Positions 1-10,767 of a stretch of DNA of 64,000 bases are shown piece by piece (within the stretch, counting starts at the first letter, position 1; the number at the start of each line of letters is the position of its first letter). Position numbers and translations under genes: made by a program. Origin of the DNA: an uncultured Verrucomicrobiales bacterium (GTDB lineage Bacteria > Verrucomicrobiota > Verrucomicrobiia > Verrucomicrobiales > Akkermansiaceae). The stretch lies in assembly GCA_905478925.1 (NCBI GenBank), contig CAJQKQ010000005.1, positions 25,992 through 89,991 of the forward strand. Direction: 5' to 3'. Below the pieces are notes generated by a model. That model was not told the origin of the DNA. It searched no databases and worked only from the letters and a program-made list of their open reading frames with translations.

Positions 1-401
1 GCGGCCTTCTTGAACGCATCCATGCCCGGGTGGAAACGGCGGTTCAGCACGGCGGAAAGTGTCTTGCCGTTCTTTTCGGCGGCTTCCATGAGTTGGTCGA
101 TGCGCTCGATGGTGATCTCAAGCGGCTTCTCGCAGATCACGTGCTTGCCGGCGTTGAGCGCGGCGAGTGCGGGATCGAGGTGGGCGCCGGAGGGTGTGCC
201 GATCGTTACGATCTGAAGTTCCGGATCGGCGAGGAAATCTTCGATGTTGGAAAAGGGTTTTCCGCCATATTCGGCAGTGAGCTTTTCGGCGGCCTCGCCG
301 CGCAGATCGAAGACTGAATGGAGTTCTCCGCCTGTCATGGCGGTGATGGCTTTCGCATGGAAGTGGCCGATCATGCCGGCGCCGATGATTCCGAATTTCA
401 T
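1..401 (-). CDS. Gfo/Idh/MocA family oxidoreductase, N-terminal part (cut by window edge)
   Basis: The first 133 residues of a NAD(P)-dependent oxidoreductase are present and the rest lies beyond the left edge. It starts MKFGIIGAGMIGHFHAKAI, a Rossmann dinucleotide-binding loop (GxGxxG at residues 7-12). The family EKP motif (ICEKPLE) follows near residue 94, as expected for Gfo/Idh/MocA enzymes acting on sugars, inositols or their derivatives. The ATG at 401-399 is chosen because it sits directly before the Rossmann strand; no clear Shine-Dalgarno precedes it. The substrate cannot be predicted. The partial gene at the right edge belongs to the same superfamily but is a different gene. Confidence 0.9.
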   Translation of the reverse strand, partial: MKFGIIGAGMIGHFHAKAITAMTGGELHSVFDLRGEAAEKLTAEYGGKPFSNIEDFLADPELQIVTIGTPSGAHLDPALAALNAGKHVICEKPLEITIERIDQLMEAAEKNGKTLSAVLNRRFHPGMDAFKKA

Positions 402-534
402 ATGGAAAATGGTGTTGTTGGATTGGTGAGAGGATTTTCCCTCCACAGCTATCGTTGGCCAAGAGGTGCGGGGCTGGCAAGGGTGTGTTTGTGGGAAATG
501 GGGACTTTATGGGTAAGCTCCGAAACTCTCACTC

Positions 535-760
535 GATGATTATTGCGCTGCGGGCGCTCTTGCGTGGTCTGCGGAAGCCTGCTGCCGCTCTGGGTTACGC
601 AGCTTGCTAGCGCGCCCGGCGGCATTGGTGTCTCGCGGTCGGATGGAACCTAGGCTGCCCCCCTCGCAGCAGAGCGGCCTTGGGGGAAGTTACAGCGGAT
701 TTAGCTGTCTAGGGAGGCAGATCCTTATTCTTCGTGCCTCTGGGACTTGGAGGAATGATA
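535..760. ncRNA. Possible structured RNA in a gene-free spacer
   Basis: The 470 bp between the oxidoreductase start and the barrel-protein terminator contain no convincing ORF but are rich in inverted repeats. GCCGCTCTG (about 589-597) pairs perfectly with CAGAGCGGC (about 671-679). Downstream are ACAGC/GCTGT and GAGGCA/TGCCTC hairpins. The GGGTTAC and CGGCGGCAT pieces loosely recall the 3' half of enterobacterial 6S RNA, but the central bubble is not recognisable. I could not match RNase P, tmRNA or SRP signatures. Strand and ends are uncertain. Confidence 0.25.
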
Positions 761-816
761 TGTAGGTGCTTCCTGTTTTGAACCTTTCTCTACCAAAGCG
801 AAAAGTTTTTTTCCAA

Positions 817-851
817 ACAAAAGGGGCCTACGGAGTGAACCGCAGACCCCT
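817..851 (-). terminator. Rho-independent terminator of the outer-membrane protein gene
   Basis: On the minus strand an 11-12 bp stem (AGGGGTCTGCGG with CCGTAGGCCCCT, two G-U pairs) is followed by TTTTGTTTGG. It lies about 20 bp past the stop of the barrel gene. Confidence 0.75.
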
Positions 852-871
852 GTTGGTTCGGCCTTTGCTGA

Positions 872-1942
872 TCAGAAGGCGTATTGCCAGCCGAGGGCAA
901 GGGTGTAGTCGGTGCCGAGGCTGAGGCCGTTGCGGTCTTGCCAGAGCGGGACGCGAATATCGGCGGCGATGCGGTGGTTGAGCAGGGCGCCACCGGGGAT
1001 GACGAAGTTCACGCCGGCCAGTGCCTCGATGCGCTGTCCGCCATAGTTTTCACCGAAGGCGGTGGGCACGGTGCGGTTTCCGCCGATGTTCTGTGTGATG
1101 TCGCTCTGGGTTCCGTTCAGCTCGTCCTCCCAGTGGTAGGAAATGCCGGTGGAAACCGAGGCCCACTCATTGACGCGGTAGGAGATCCACGAATTGAGGT
1201 CGAATTTGTTTCCGAGGCGGTAGCCGTGATGGTTCCTCCCGGTGCGGATGGCTGCTGCTGCCTGCACGCCGGCTGACCAGCAATCAGCAACATAGGTGTA
1301 GGTGAGGGATGGTAGCAAATCAAACGTGCCGGAACCCAACTGCATGGCGGCGGGAAGCTGGCGACTGGTGCGCCCTCCGAGCGGGGGAGGCCCCGGGGTC
1401 ACATCCTCCTCCGCGATGGAGCCAGTGGGGAGGCTGATTCCGATTCCGCCGTGGAAATGGTGCGACCCCTCATCCACGATGCGAATCAGAGCGCCGAGCT
1501 TGAGGTCTCCGATGCCATTGGATTTTGTGGTAAAGGTCGGGCTCCCGCCGTTTGATGCCTGCAGTGGCGGCGGGGCCGTCGGCGAGATCAGGTGATCCAT
1601 TTCAGTGGCAAGGTAGGGTAGCATCGCGGACAGGGTGATGCGGTCGGTCGGCGCGTACATGGCACCGAGCATTTGCATCTCCATGGTCATGCGGGTCGGG
1701 GTGACATTGTAGCCATTTCCAAATACCCCGGCGGAGGAGATGGAATTCGAGCCCTTGTACATGCCGTCCATGTCCATGAACATGTATCGGTAGGAGAGCA
1801 TCCATTCGCCGACGTTGTGGGCGTGGCTCGCCATGATGGAGATCGGCGCGTGGCTGTCGGGCCGGGCGAGATCGCAATGGACGTTTTGGGCGGATGCCAC
1901 GGCGCAAAGGGCGGTGGCGACAGTGATAGATTGGTATTTCAT
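872..1942 (-). CDS. Met/His-rich outer-membrane beta-barrel, MetA-degradation/transporter-like
   Basis: A 356-residue exported protein with an N-terminal signal peptide (about residues 1-18) and alternating hydrophobic/polar strands ending in the C-terminal Phe typical of outer-membrane barrels (GWQYAF). The mature N-terminus carries a conserved-looking block (SIMASHAHNVGEWMLSYRYM) followed by a strikingly Met-rich stretch (MFMDMDGM, MTMEMQMLGAM). This matches proteins usually annotated as transporter of the phenol MetA degradation family, many of them near copper genes. A role in metal, possibly copper, handling at the outer membrane is inference. It lies downstream of the small PCxLC protein on the same strand (159 bp gap) and ends at a good terminator. 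Confidence 0.7.
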   Translation of the reverse strand: MKYQSITVATALCAVASAQNVHCDLARPDSHAPISIMASHAHNVGEWMLSYRYMFMDMDGMYKGSNSISSAGVFGNGYNVTPTRMTMEMQMLGAMYAPTDRITLSAMLPYLATEMDHLISPTAPPPLQASNGGSPTFTTKSNGIGDLKLGALIRIVDEGSHHFHGGIGISLPTGSIAEEDVTPGPPPLGGRTSRQLPAAMQLGSGTFDLLPSLTYTYVADCWSAGVQAAAAIRTGRNHHGYRLGNKFDLNSWISYRVNEWASVSTGISYHWEDELNGTQSDITQNIGGNRTVPTAFGENYGGQRIEALAGVNFVIPGGALLNHRIAADIRVPLWQDRNGLSLGTDYTLALGWQYAF

Positions 1943-2101
1943 TTCTTATGTAAATTTGGATTGGTGCGCGGTTGTGCGCATTGGATTGAGTATCCCGCTT
2001 AGGGATCACATGGGGAAACGGACACGCGAAAATCCGGTCGGAAGACCGTTTGCGAGGGTTCGTGGACACTCCGGGGCAAGATGCCGGAGCCATCGGGGCG
2101 C

Positions 2102-2500
2102 TTAGGAAAACCTCGGCGGCGGGGTGTCGGGGGACTTCCGAAAAACGGGGGAGAAAGTTCTCGGGTCCGCGTATCCGGGCGGGATGAAATCATCGTAGCG
2201 AGGCTTGCTCGCCGCGAGCTGTTCTGTTGACAGCAGGTTTTTCAACTCAAGCTTCTTCAGTTGGGATTTCCAAGGGATTTCCGGGGAGGTGGAATCAGAT
2301 TTTTTCGCCTCCGCAATGGAGGCGCAGAGTTCGCAGGGGCGCTCTCCGCCGAAGGTGTCCTTCACTCCCTCCACCAGGCCTTTTTCCGCCGAGTAATCGA
2401 CGATCATCTTCCCCCATGCGAACATCTGCATGACCCCGTAGTGGCCGCCGCAAAGATGCAGGCAGCCGGTCAGGACGAGGATGAAACGGAGAATTCGCAA
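2102..2500 (-). CDS. Small exported protein with PCxLC motif
   Basis: A 132-residue protein of unknown function. A hydrophobic N-terminus contains LTGC, which could be a lipobox. It is followed by GGHYGVMQMFAWGKM, then TFGGERPCELCASI with a CxxC pair and a polar C-terminus. From memory, small verrucomicrobial and proteobacterial proteins with this GGHW/AW/FDGxxPCxLC layout sit beside outer-membrane or metal-related genes. Here the partner is the Met/His-rich barrel downstream. The start is TTG at 2500; no ATG fits the frame. CxxC metal binding or thiol chemistry is only an inference. Confidence 0.6.
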   Translation of the reverse strand: MRILRFILVLTGCLHLCGGHYGVMQMFAWGKMIVDYSAEKGLVEGVKDTFGGERPCELCASIAEAKKSDSTSPEIPWKSQLKKLELKNLLSTEQLAASKPRYDDFIPPGYADPRTFSPVFRKSPDTPPPRFS

Positions 2501-2540
2501 AACCGGTGGCAGGGTGTGCGGGAGTGTATTGGGAGGGAAG

Positions 2541-2579
2541 CCAAAAATAGCGGCGAAGCGCAGGGGTGCGCTCCGCCGC
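2541..2579 (-). terminator. Rho-independent terminator of katG
   Basis: A 13-bp stem (plus-strand 2550-2562 with 2567-2579, GGGG loop, one G-U pair) is followed on the minus strand by TATTTTTGG. It begins 30 bp after the katG stop. Confidence 0.85.
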
Positions 2580-2608
2580 CGTGAGGCGTTATGTTTTACG
2601 CAAGTGGA

Positions 2609-4846
<2,238 letters not shown>

Positions 4847-5269
4847 TCAGGATGCGTGTGTACCGAGGCACTCCGGGCAGGTGCCCCAATAGACCACCTC
4901 CGCCTCATCGATTTGGAAGCCGCAATCCGCGCTGGCGGTCAGGCATGGGGTGTGGCCGACGGAGCAGTCGACATCGACCGTTTTCCCGCAGCTGCGGCAG
5001 ACGAGGTGGTGGTGATTGTCGCCGGTTCTGTTCTCGTAACGGGCAGGGGAACCGGCCGGCTGGATGCGGCGAATCAGCCCTTTTTCCGCAAGAAGGCCGA
5101 CGGCATTGTAGACAGCCTGCCGGGAAATCGTGCCGATTTCCGCCCGGACATCCACGGCGATCTCGTCCGCCGTGGCGTGTGGCCGACCCGTCACCGCCCG
5201 CAGCACAGCTAGTCGCTGCGCCGTTACTGGCACGCCGTGTTCACGGAGAAGATTAGTTGGAGGGTTCAC
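4847..5269 (-). CDS. Fur/PerR-family transcriptional regulator
   Basis: A 140-residue metal-dependent repressor: winged-helix DNA-binding domain (residues about 1-80, with [11 protein letters not shown] and [12 protein letters not shown]), then a dimerisation domain with [11 protein letters not shown] and a C-terminal CPEC. The two CxxC pairs form the structural zinc site. The position immediately upstream of katG, same strand, 42 bp gap, mirrors the furA-katG and perR-katG arrangements, so peroxide- or iron-responsive control of katG and of itself is likely. The reading frame starts at GTG (5269-5267). A TTGACA hexamer lies on the minus strand at 5306-5301 but no convincing -10 is visible. 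Whether it senses peroxide or iron cannot be decided. Confidence 0.9.
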   Translation of the reverse strand: MNPPTNLLREHGVPVTAQRLAVLRAVTGRPHATADEIAVDVRAEIGTISRQAVYNAVGLLAEKGLIRRIQPAGSPARYENRTGDNHHHLVCRSCGKTVDVDCSVGHTPCLTASADCGFQIDEAEVVYWGTCPECLGTHAS

Positions 5270-5667
5270 GTAAGGGAGTTTCCGTCATTGTTCTGGACTC
5301 TGTCAAGAAGTTGCTCGAATCCATTTGCCCAAAAAGAAAAATCGGAGGGTAAGCCAAAGGTGGTGTCCCATCGAAATACGCGACATCACGCGGAGTCCCA
5401 CAGGAGGGGCTGGCGCTGGTCTGCCCCGACTGTCTCCAGCCCACCAATGAAGCTGAAAAACTTGCTTTCAGGCAGTGGCGTCGTGGTTTTTGTGCGGGCA
5501 GTCGTGGTAGACAGAGCCATGCTCCACCGCGGTTTTTTCGATGGGAGCGGCGTCTCGAGCGCTGGATAATTAGAGAGGAAATAGCTGCAATCGGGGCATA
5601 GCTGAGCCCCTACTTAGCCGAGCGATACGTTCGTCGCCATTCCGCGATAGTTCTCGAAGTCCCGCGC
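5270..5667. other. Gene-free spacer upstream of fur
   Basis: About 400 bp between the fur start and the stop of the BatA-like gene. Short open frames here have no recognisable domain or gene-like composition. Apart from a possible -35 (TTGACA, minus strand, 5306-5301) for fur-katG, I see no structured or repeated element. Confidence 0.5.
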
Positions 5668-7440
5668 TCAGCCAAGATTGCTTGAGGGACGGTGTTTCAG
5701 TTGCTTACGTTCCTTCGGCGAAGTGAAGTGCCATGCGACGAGGAGGCCGGCGAGGAGGAGGAGGATCCAGAGACGGGCGAGCGGGTCGGGGGCGGTGTGG
5801 AGCTGGAGAGAGGCGGAGTTTGAGACGGCGGCGAGCTCGGAGGGGGCGCAGGCGCTGAGGTCGGCTTCGCGGGTGTCGGCAAAGTGGACGGCGGCTTGGA
5901 GGAGGGATTGGTCGTCCTGGGAGACGGTGAGGAAACCGGGCTGGGAGGGGGCGCGATTGACGGGCGGTGCGGGGACGGATTTTCCTGCGGAATCGGTGGC
6001 GGAGACTTCGACCGTGATGCCGGGAGCGGAGGCGATGCGAATGGTCTGGCTGGTTTCGAGGTTGAGCGCCTGGGAGGCGATCTTGGCATCGCGGAGGGAC
6101 TCGGCGAAGCGGTGAAGGAGGACGATGAAGGCGGGTTGCTGGGTGGAGTTGGAGAGGCGCAGGTCGAAGTTAAAACAGAGGATGCGCTTGCTGGCGTTTT
6201 CGCGGAGGAAGATGAGCGGGCGTTTCTCCTGCCAGAGGAGGACGCGATCCTCGGGGAGGCGGGGGAGTTGGAGTGTCTCGCGGACGAGCAGCGCCTGCCA
6301 GTTGATGCCGTCCATAAGAGGATGCGACTCGGCGAGGATCCCGCCTTTGAGATATTTCCCGGCAGAGGTGGGATCCTCGACGAAGAGGATGGCGTGGGTC
6401 TCCGGGAGGGCGGGATCGAGGGGATCGTAGGAGGTGATGACGAGGTCGGACGATGCCGCATCAGTGGAGGGGCGGGTGGACTCCAAAGAGCGGAGGAGCT
6501 TTTCCGTGAGATCGGCAAAGCCCGGGGAAGTGGCGGTGAAGAGGTTCAAGGCTTTGGGCCTCGGGGCGATGATGGGGAGGGTGTCATCGAGTGTGAAGGC
6601 GTCCGGGGTGAGGGTGAGGCGGACGTTTTCCGCTCCCTCGGGGAAGGCCGCAGAGAGGGTGACGAAGGATCTCGGGGCGAGGTCGAAGCTGCGGGGTTCG
6701 GTGGTGCTGCCGGATGCGTTGAGCGACCAAGAACGGGTGGCGGTCGAGTCGCCGTAGTTGCGGACGATGGCCTGGAAGGTGAGCGCTCCCTCCTTTTGTC
6801 TGAAGCTGATGCCGGTGAAGCCGACGTTGCCCGTGGGCTTGCCGACGGCGATGAGCTGCGACTCGTAGGGCAGCGCCTCGGCGGGGGTGTCGGTGAGGTA
6901 GATGACGATCCCGTCCTTGGAGACGATGGAGCGGGCGAGGCGGAGGGCGTAGGATGGATCGATGATGCCGCTATCCAGCGAGAGGTTTTCGAGGGCGTCG
7001 AGGAGTTCGTCGGTGGACTCGCCGGCGTATAGGCGGTCGGCGCCGGGGACGGAGGGCAGCAGGGTAAGCTCCATGGTCGAGGCGCTGCCCTGGAGAGCGG
7101 GGAGCTTGTCGCGGAGGGCGGCGATGGCGTCCTTTTTGAAGACCGTCATCGAGGCGGAGGAATCAATGACGACAGCGACGCGCTGGACGGAATTTTCCTT
7201 GTCGAAGCGCGGCTCTGCGAGGAACCAGGTGAGCAGGAGGACAGCGAGCAACTGCATCCACAGAGGGACGGAGGGGATGATACGCTCGAAGCGTCGGCCG
7301 GAGGTGGCCTCGCGCTGCGTGCGCTCAAGCAGGAACAGGGTGGAGACCGGGAGGGTGATGGATTTCCGCTGGAGGAAATGGATCGCAAGGATCGCCGGGA
7401 TGGCGAGCAGGGTCAGGAGGCCGAGAGGGTTTGCGAACAT
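5668..7440 (-). CDS. BatA/VWA-domain membrane protein
   Basis: A 590-residue inner-membrane protein with BatA N-terminal architecture: TM helices at about 4-22 and 58-75 around the LQRKSITLPVSTLFLLERT segment, then a von Willebrand A domain with a MIDAS-type DSSAS (residues 93-97), a long extracytoplasmic part and a final TM helix (ARLWILLLLAGLLVAW) near the C-terminus. Such proteins usually accompany MoxR ATPases and DUF58 proteins, none of which is in this window, so its partners are elsewhere. The ATG at 7440 (MFANP) is preferred to an in-frame GTG 15 bp upstream because family members start this way. Its exact role is unknown. Confidence 0.85.
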   Translation of the reverse strand: MFANPLGLLTLLAIPAILAIHFLQRKSITLPVSTLFLLERTQREATSGRRFERIIPSVPLWMQLLAVLLLTWFLAEPRFDKENSVQRVAVVIDSSASMTVFKKDAIAALRDKLPALQGSASTMELTLLPSVPGADRLYAGESTDELLDALENLSLDSGIIDPSYALRLARSIVSKDGIVIYLTDTPAEALPYESQLIAVGKPTGNVGFTGISFRQKEGALTFQAIVRNYGDSTATRSWSLNASGSTTEPRSFDLAPRSFVTLSAAFPEGAENVRLTLTPDAFTLDDTLPIIAPRPKALNLFTATSPGFADLTEKLLRSLESTRPSTDAASSDLVITSYDPLDPALPETHAILFVEDPTSAGKYLKGGILAESHPLMDGINWQALLVRETLQLPRLPEDRVLLWQEKRPLIFLRENASKRILCFNFDLRLSNSTQQPAFIVLLHRFAESLRDAKIASQALNLETSQTIRIASAPGITVEVSATDSAGKSVPAPPVNRAPSQPGFLTVSQDDQSLLQAAVHFADTREADLSACAPSELAAVSNSASLQLHTAPDPLARLWILLLLAGLLVAWHFTSPKERKQLKHRPSSNLG

Positions 7441-7648
7441 GGTGAGGGAAAGCACGAAGGACTAAGCATGAAGTCCGAAAGGAAGAAGTTGTGACGGTGA
7501 TGAGAACTAGCGGGGATGGGGGGGAGTGACAAGTGCCGGGTGCCGAGTGATCAGTGGTAGAGGCTTGGGTTGGGGGAGGCAAAGGCTTGAGTGCCGGGCA
7601 GTTGCCGGCTCGCCCCTTCTTGGGGAAGAGCAAGACTATAGTACTGTG

Positions 7649-7666
7649 GGCGTTCTGGAGAACGCC
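7649..7666. repeat. Perfect short hairpin (REP-like)
   Basis: GGCGTTCT and AGAACGCC form a perfect 8-bp stem with a 2-nt loop just past the stop of the DUF2071 gene. There is no U-tract, so it looks more like a REP-type palindrome than an intrinsic terminator. Confidence 0.5.
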
Positions 7667-7671
7667 TAGCC

Positions 7672-8412
7672 CTACAGTTTCTTGAGGGGAAATATGGTGA
7701 CGTCGACGGGGAGGGCGGAGAGCATGGAGGCGGGAGGGCTGTTCGGCACGGAGAAGTTGTTGAGGGCGAAGGGGGTGGTGGAGCAGGTGGCCTCGGGCAT
7801 GGGCTCGATACGGTAGGGGCTGTGGTGGACCATTCCGCTGAAGAGGTTTCCTTTGGCATCGGTGGAGAAGAGGCGGTAGCGCTCGACGAGAAACCACTCG
7901 AGGCTGCCTTGCTCTGCGGGGGCGGGGGAGATGGATTTCGGATAGGAGAAAATGGATTCCGGGAGTTGATTGTTTTTTCTGATGCTGCGGTAGCGGATGT
8001 TTCCGGAATCCACGGAGGAGGACATGCGGGCGTGTTCGTAGGGAAGGTTGAAGCCGCGGCGGGCGATTTCTACGGCGAGAGGTTGGTTGCAATCGAGGGA
8101 GAAGAACCAGACTCCGGGGTTGCCGTTATCGTCGAAGACGTAGGTGCGGAGGTTGAGTTCGTGGAACCATGAGAGCCATGGCAGCGGCGGCAGGCCGACC
8201 GGGCGGATGCGCTGCATGAGGAAGGGGACGATGCCGAGCCATGCCTGGCCGTCGAAGGTATCGACGTGAAGGCCGGGAGGGAGGCGGGAGGCGATGATTT
8301 CCTGGTCGACTGGCCAATGGAAGAAGCCGAGGGATGCCCAGCGTTGCTTCATCACCGGGAAGCCGGACGGGCGGTCGCGTTGAGCGAGGCGTTGGGCTTT
8401 GGTGGGAGGCAT
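7672..8412 (-). CDS. YqjF-family (DUF2071) protein
   Basis: A 246-residue soluble protein matching the DUF2071/YqjF family. Visible features are QRWASLGFFHWPVDQEII near the start, LPPGLHVDTFDGQAWLGIVPF, and FHELNLRTYVFDDNGNPGVWF, the usual acetoacetate-decarboxylase-like beta-barrel core. The biochemical function of the family is not established. It sits between the BatA-like gene and the type III PKS cluster, separated from both by over 200 bp, so membership of the cluster is uncertain. No signal peptide or membrane helix is seen. Confidence 0.8.
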   Translation of the reverse strand: MPPTKAQRLAQRDRPSGFPVMKQRWASLGFFHWPVDQEIIASRLPPGLHVDTFDGQAWLGIVPFLMQRIRPVGLPPLPWLSWFHELNLRTYVFDDNGNPGVWFFSLDCNQPLAVEIARRGFNLPYEHARMSSSVDSGNIRYRSIRKNNQLPESIFSYPKSISPAPAEQGSLEWFLVERYRLFSTDAKGNLFSGMVHHSPYRIEPMPEATCSTTPFALNNFSVPNSPPASMLSALPVDVTIFPLKKL

Positions 8413-8645
8413 TAGTTTTCAGTTTGAAGGCTAGGTTGATGGAGAGTTTGCTAGTGCCGAGTGATCAGTGATCAGTGGGAAGACTAGGATTCTGGATTTT
8501 TTTTGCCGCTAAGGAAGAGAAGTTCACTGAGCTGAATTCTAATAATTCCGAGTTCACCATGGTCTCATTTTTCTCCCTCAACCAGTCTCCTTATTTTCGA
8601 AATTCAATTTGGCGAACGTCTCTTCCTTGGTGGTTGGAAATTGTT

Positions 8646-9674
8646 TCATCGGGAGAGGTGACAGGAGTGGGCGGCGAAGCCGGCTCCGAAGGCGGTGAGC
8701 CAGAGGCAGGTGTCGTCGGGGTTGGTGCGTAGGCGCTCCTCGAGGGCGAAGAGGACGGAGGGGCTGGACATGTTGCCGTGGCGGAGGAGGACTTCCCGGG
8801 TTTCGGTGAGGTTGAAGCTGGGGATGGCGGCTTCGATGGCCTCAATGACATCGCGTCCGCCGGAGTGGGCGACGATCTGGTCGGGCTCCGCGCTGCGGCG
8901 GTTGTAGAGGGTGGATACGGCGGCGGCGGCGAGGTTTGGGACGCTGCGGTGGAGCTGGTTTTTGAGTTTTCCGCCGGAGTTGGTGAAGCGGATTTTCTCG
9001 CGGTCGGCGGGGACGTGGTGGGTGTCGAAGCCGTGAAATTTCCAGCCGGTTGCGGTAGATTGCTCCCCGGAAAGGATGGCGGCGGCGGCTCCGTCGCCGA
9101 ACAGGCAGAGTGAGATCAGGACGCCGGGATCGTCGTCGATATAGAAGGCAGCGGAGGAGATCTCGACGGCGACCATTGCGACGCGGTGGGTCGGGTTTGC
9201 AGCGAGATATCCTTGCGCGGCGCGGAGGGTGGGGATGGCCGCGCCGCAGCCGAGGCCGACGAGATCGCAGAGATAGGTGTCGGGGCGGAGGCCGGCCTTT
9301 TCCGAGACGTAGCTCGATGGCCCGGGGCAGAGGTAGCCGGTGCATGTGCAGAGGAACAGGGCGTCGATCTCAGCCGCTTTGATCCCGGCCTTGGCGATGG
9401 CCTTTTCGAGCGCGGCGATGGCGAGATTGGGTGCGTGGGTTTCGAAGGAGCGGTTCAGTTCCTCCGCGTCCTTCTTGAAGACCGGGCCGAGATCGGGGGA
9501 TGTGAACTGGCGGTGGCTGATCCCGGAACCGCTGTTGGTGAGGATCTTTTCGAGGAGGGAAAGGGATCGGGATTTGAGGCCGCCAATGTCCGGATGGGAT
9601 TGTAGGGCGGACCATGTTTCCGGCTGGGTGAAGGTGTGCGGCGGGTTGGCGGTTGCGAGGGAGGTGAGATACAT
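8646..9674 (-). CDS. Type III polyketide synthase (chalcone/stilbene synthase-like)
   Basis: A 342-residue homodimer-type ketosynthase expected to condense a starter acyl-CoA with malonyl-CoA into pyrones or resorcinols. The catalytic triad is visible as Cys143 (DLVGLGCGAA), His270 (IVAHSGGRDV) and Asn301 (LRHGNMSSPSV). The C-terminal TAFGAGF near 328-333 corresponds to the family GFGPG motif. It is slightly shorter than plant chalcone synthases (about 390) but close to bacterial enzymes. The FAD oxidoreductase and methyltransferase lie immediately upstream on the same strand. This trio resembles srsABC-type phenolic-lipid clusters, in which the PKS product is methylated and hydroxylated. The product itself cannot be deduced. 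Confidence 0.92.
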   Translation of the reverse strand: MYLTSLATANPPHTFTQPETWSALQSHPDIGGLKSRSLSLLEKILTNSGSGISHRQFTSPDLGPVFKKDAEELNRSFETHAPNLAIAALEKAIAKAGIKAAEIDALFLCTCTGYLCPGPSSYVSEKAGLRPDTYLCDLVGLGCGAAIPTLRAAQGYLAANPTHRVAMVAVEISSAAFYIDDDPGVLISLCLFGDGAAAAILSGEQSTATGWKFHGFDTHHVPADREKIRFTNSGGKLKNQLHRSVPNLAAAAVSTLYNRRSAEPDQIVAHSGGRDVIEAIEAAIPSFNLTETREVLLRHGNMSSPSVLFALEERLRTNPDDTCLWLTAFGAGFAAHSCHLSR

Positions 9675-9727
9675 TCGGGAGAGTGGGTAGTAAAAAGTGA
9701 TCAGTGGAAGAACTGTTCGCTACGCGT

Positions 9728-10729
9728 TTAGCGGATGAGGTGGAGGATGGGTTTCATTGGGGCGTGGCTGAGGATGGGGAGTGCTGCGGGGTGGAAGAGC
9801 AGGGGATGGATGAGTTTTGCTGCGGTGAGACGTTTTCTGAACGCCTTGTGTAGGGAGGTTTGGATTGCTTTGCAGGTATCGGGCCATGGGGTTTTTCCTT
9901 CGGCGAAGGCGATCAGATGGGGGAGTGCGATTTCTGCGGACTGGAAGGCCATGGTCATGCCGTTTCCGGTGAAGGGGGGGATGATGGCATGGGAGTCGCC
10001 GAGCGCGAGAACTCCGGGCATGGGTTCCTGGAGGCCGAGTCCGAAGCCTGCGACGGCGGTGAACGAGCCTTCCTTCCATTCCGCATCCCGGATCCGTTGT
10101 GCTAGATCTGTGTTGCCGTTGCCTTCGAGGTAGGCGGGGAGAAGGGCGGCATGCTTGGTCTTGATGGAGCTGTCGATTTTGAAGAGGCCGCAGGCATTGC
10201 TCCAGCCGTCCTCGATCGGGGTGATGCCGAGGTAGCCGCCCGGGCCACTGTGCATTTCAAGCTCGGCGGTGGTGGTGATCCCACGGATGTGCGCCTTGAG
10301 GCCAATCCAGTTACCTTTGACGGGTCTGCGCCCTGCTGCCCAGACAAGACCCGGAGCACCGGGCTGTGGTTTCATGCGGGATCTGGTTTGGAGATCGACC
10401 CCGCTGCGGATGGCCATTTGCTGCAGGCGGTCGTCGAGGAGGTGTCTGGATATGGCAAGCGCCGGCTCGCTGAGGGTGTTGCGCCGCAGCGGGCGGTTGC
10501 CGGAAAACCAGGATAGGCTGCGGTGCGGGAGCGCATCGGTGAGGGTTTCCGAGATTCCCAGGCGCTCCAAGGTGTCCGGCGAGATGCCGGAGATGAATTC
10601 GCCGCAGACCCGGTGGCGCGGATACGATCCCGCCTCGTGGAGGGTCACGGGGAGGCCGTGATTCCGGAGGGCAATGGCGAGGGAGAGCCCGCTGAGCCCG
10701 CCTCCGATGATCGTGATAGATTCCGTCAA
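9728..10729 (-). CDS. FAD-dependent oxidoreductase/monooxygenase of the PKS cluster
   Basis: A 333-residue flavoprotein of the geranylgeranyl-reductase/aromatic-hydroxylase group. It has an N-terminal FAD-binding GGGLSG (9-14), the characteristic PRHRVCGEF (37-45) and a C-terminal GDSHAIIPPFTGNGM motif that contacts FAD. It lies 53 bp upstream of the type III PKS and 38 bp downstream of the methyltransferase, so co-transcription is likely. In comparable clusters the flavoprotein hydroxylates or oxidises the resorcinol product to a quinone. That role is inferred from context. Confidence 0.85.
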   Translation of the reverse strand: MTESITIIGGGLSGLSLAIALRNHGLPVTLHEAGSYPRHRVCGEFISGISPDTLERLGISETLTDALPHRSLSWFSGNRPLRRNTLSEPALAISRHLLDDRLQQMAIRSGVDLQTRSRMKPQPGAPGLVWAAGRRPVKGNWIGLKAHIRGITTTAELEMHSGPGGYLGITPIEDGWSNACGLFKIDSSIKTKHAALLPAYLEGNGNTDLAQRIRDAEWKEGSFTAVAGFGLGLQEPMPGVLALGDSHAIIPPFTGNGMTMAFQSAEIALPHLIAFAEGKTPWPDTCKAIQTSLHKAFRKRLTAAKLIHPLLFHPAALPILSHAPMKPILHLIR

Positions 10730-10767
10730 GCCATGGAAGCTATCACCGCTTCGCCTGCATGCGAGGG

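Noticed and set aside
5301..5306. fur-katG promoter -35 (TTGACA)
   Set aside because: The hexamer is perfect but the expected -10 at 17 bp reads GGAAAC, so I do not call a promoter.
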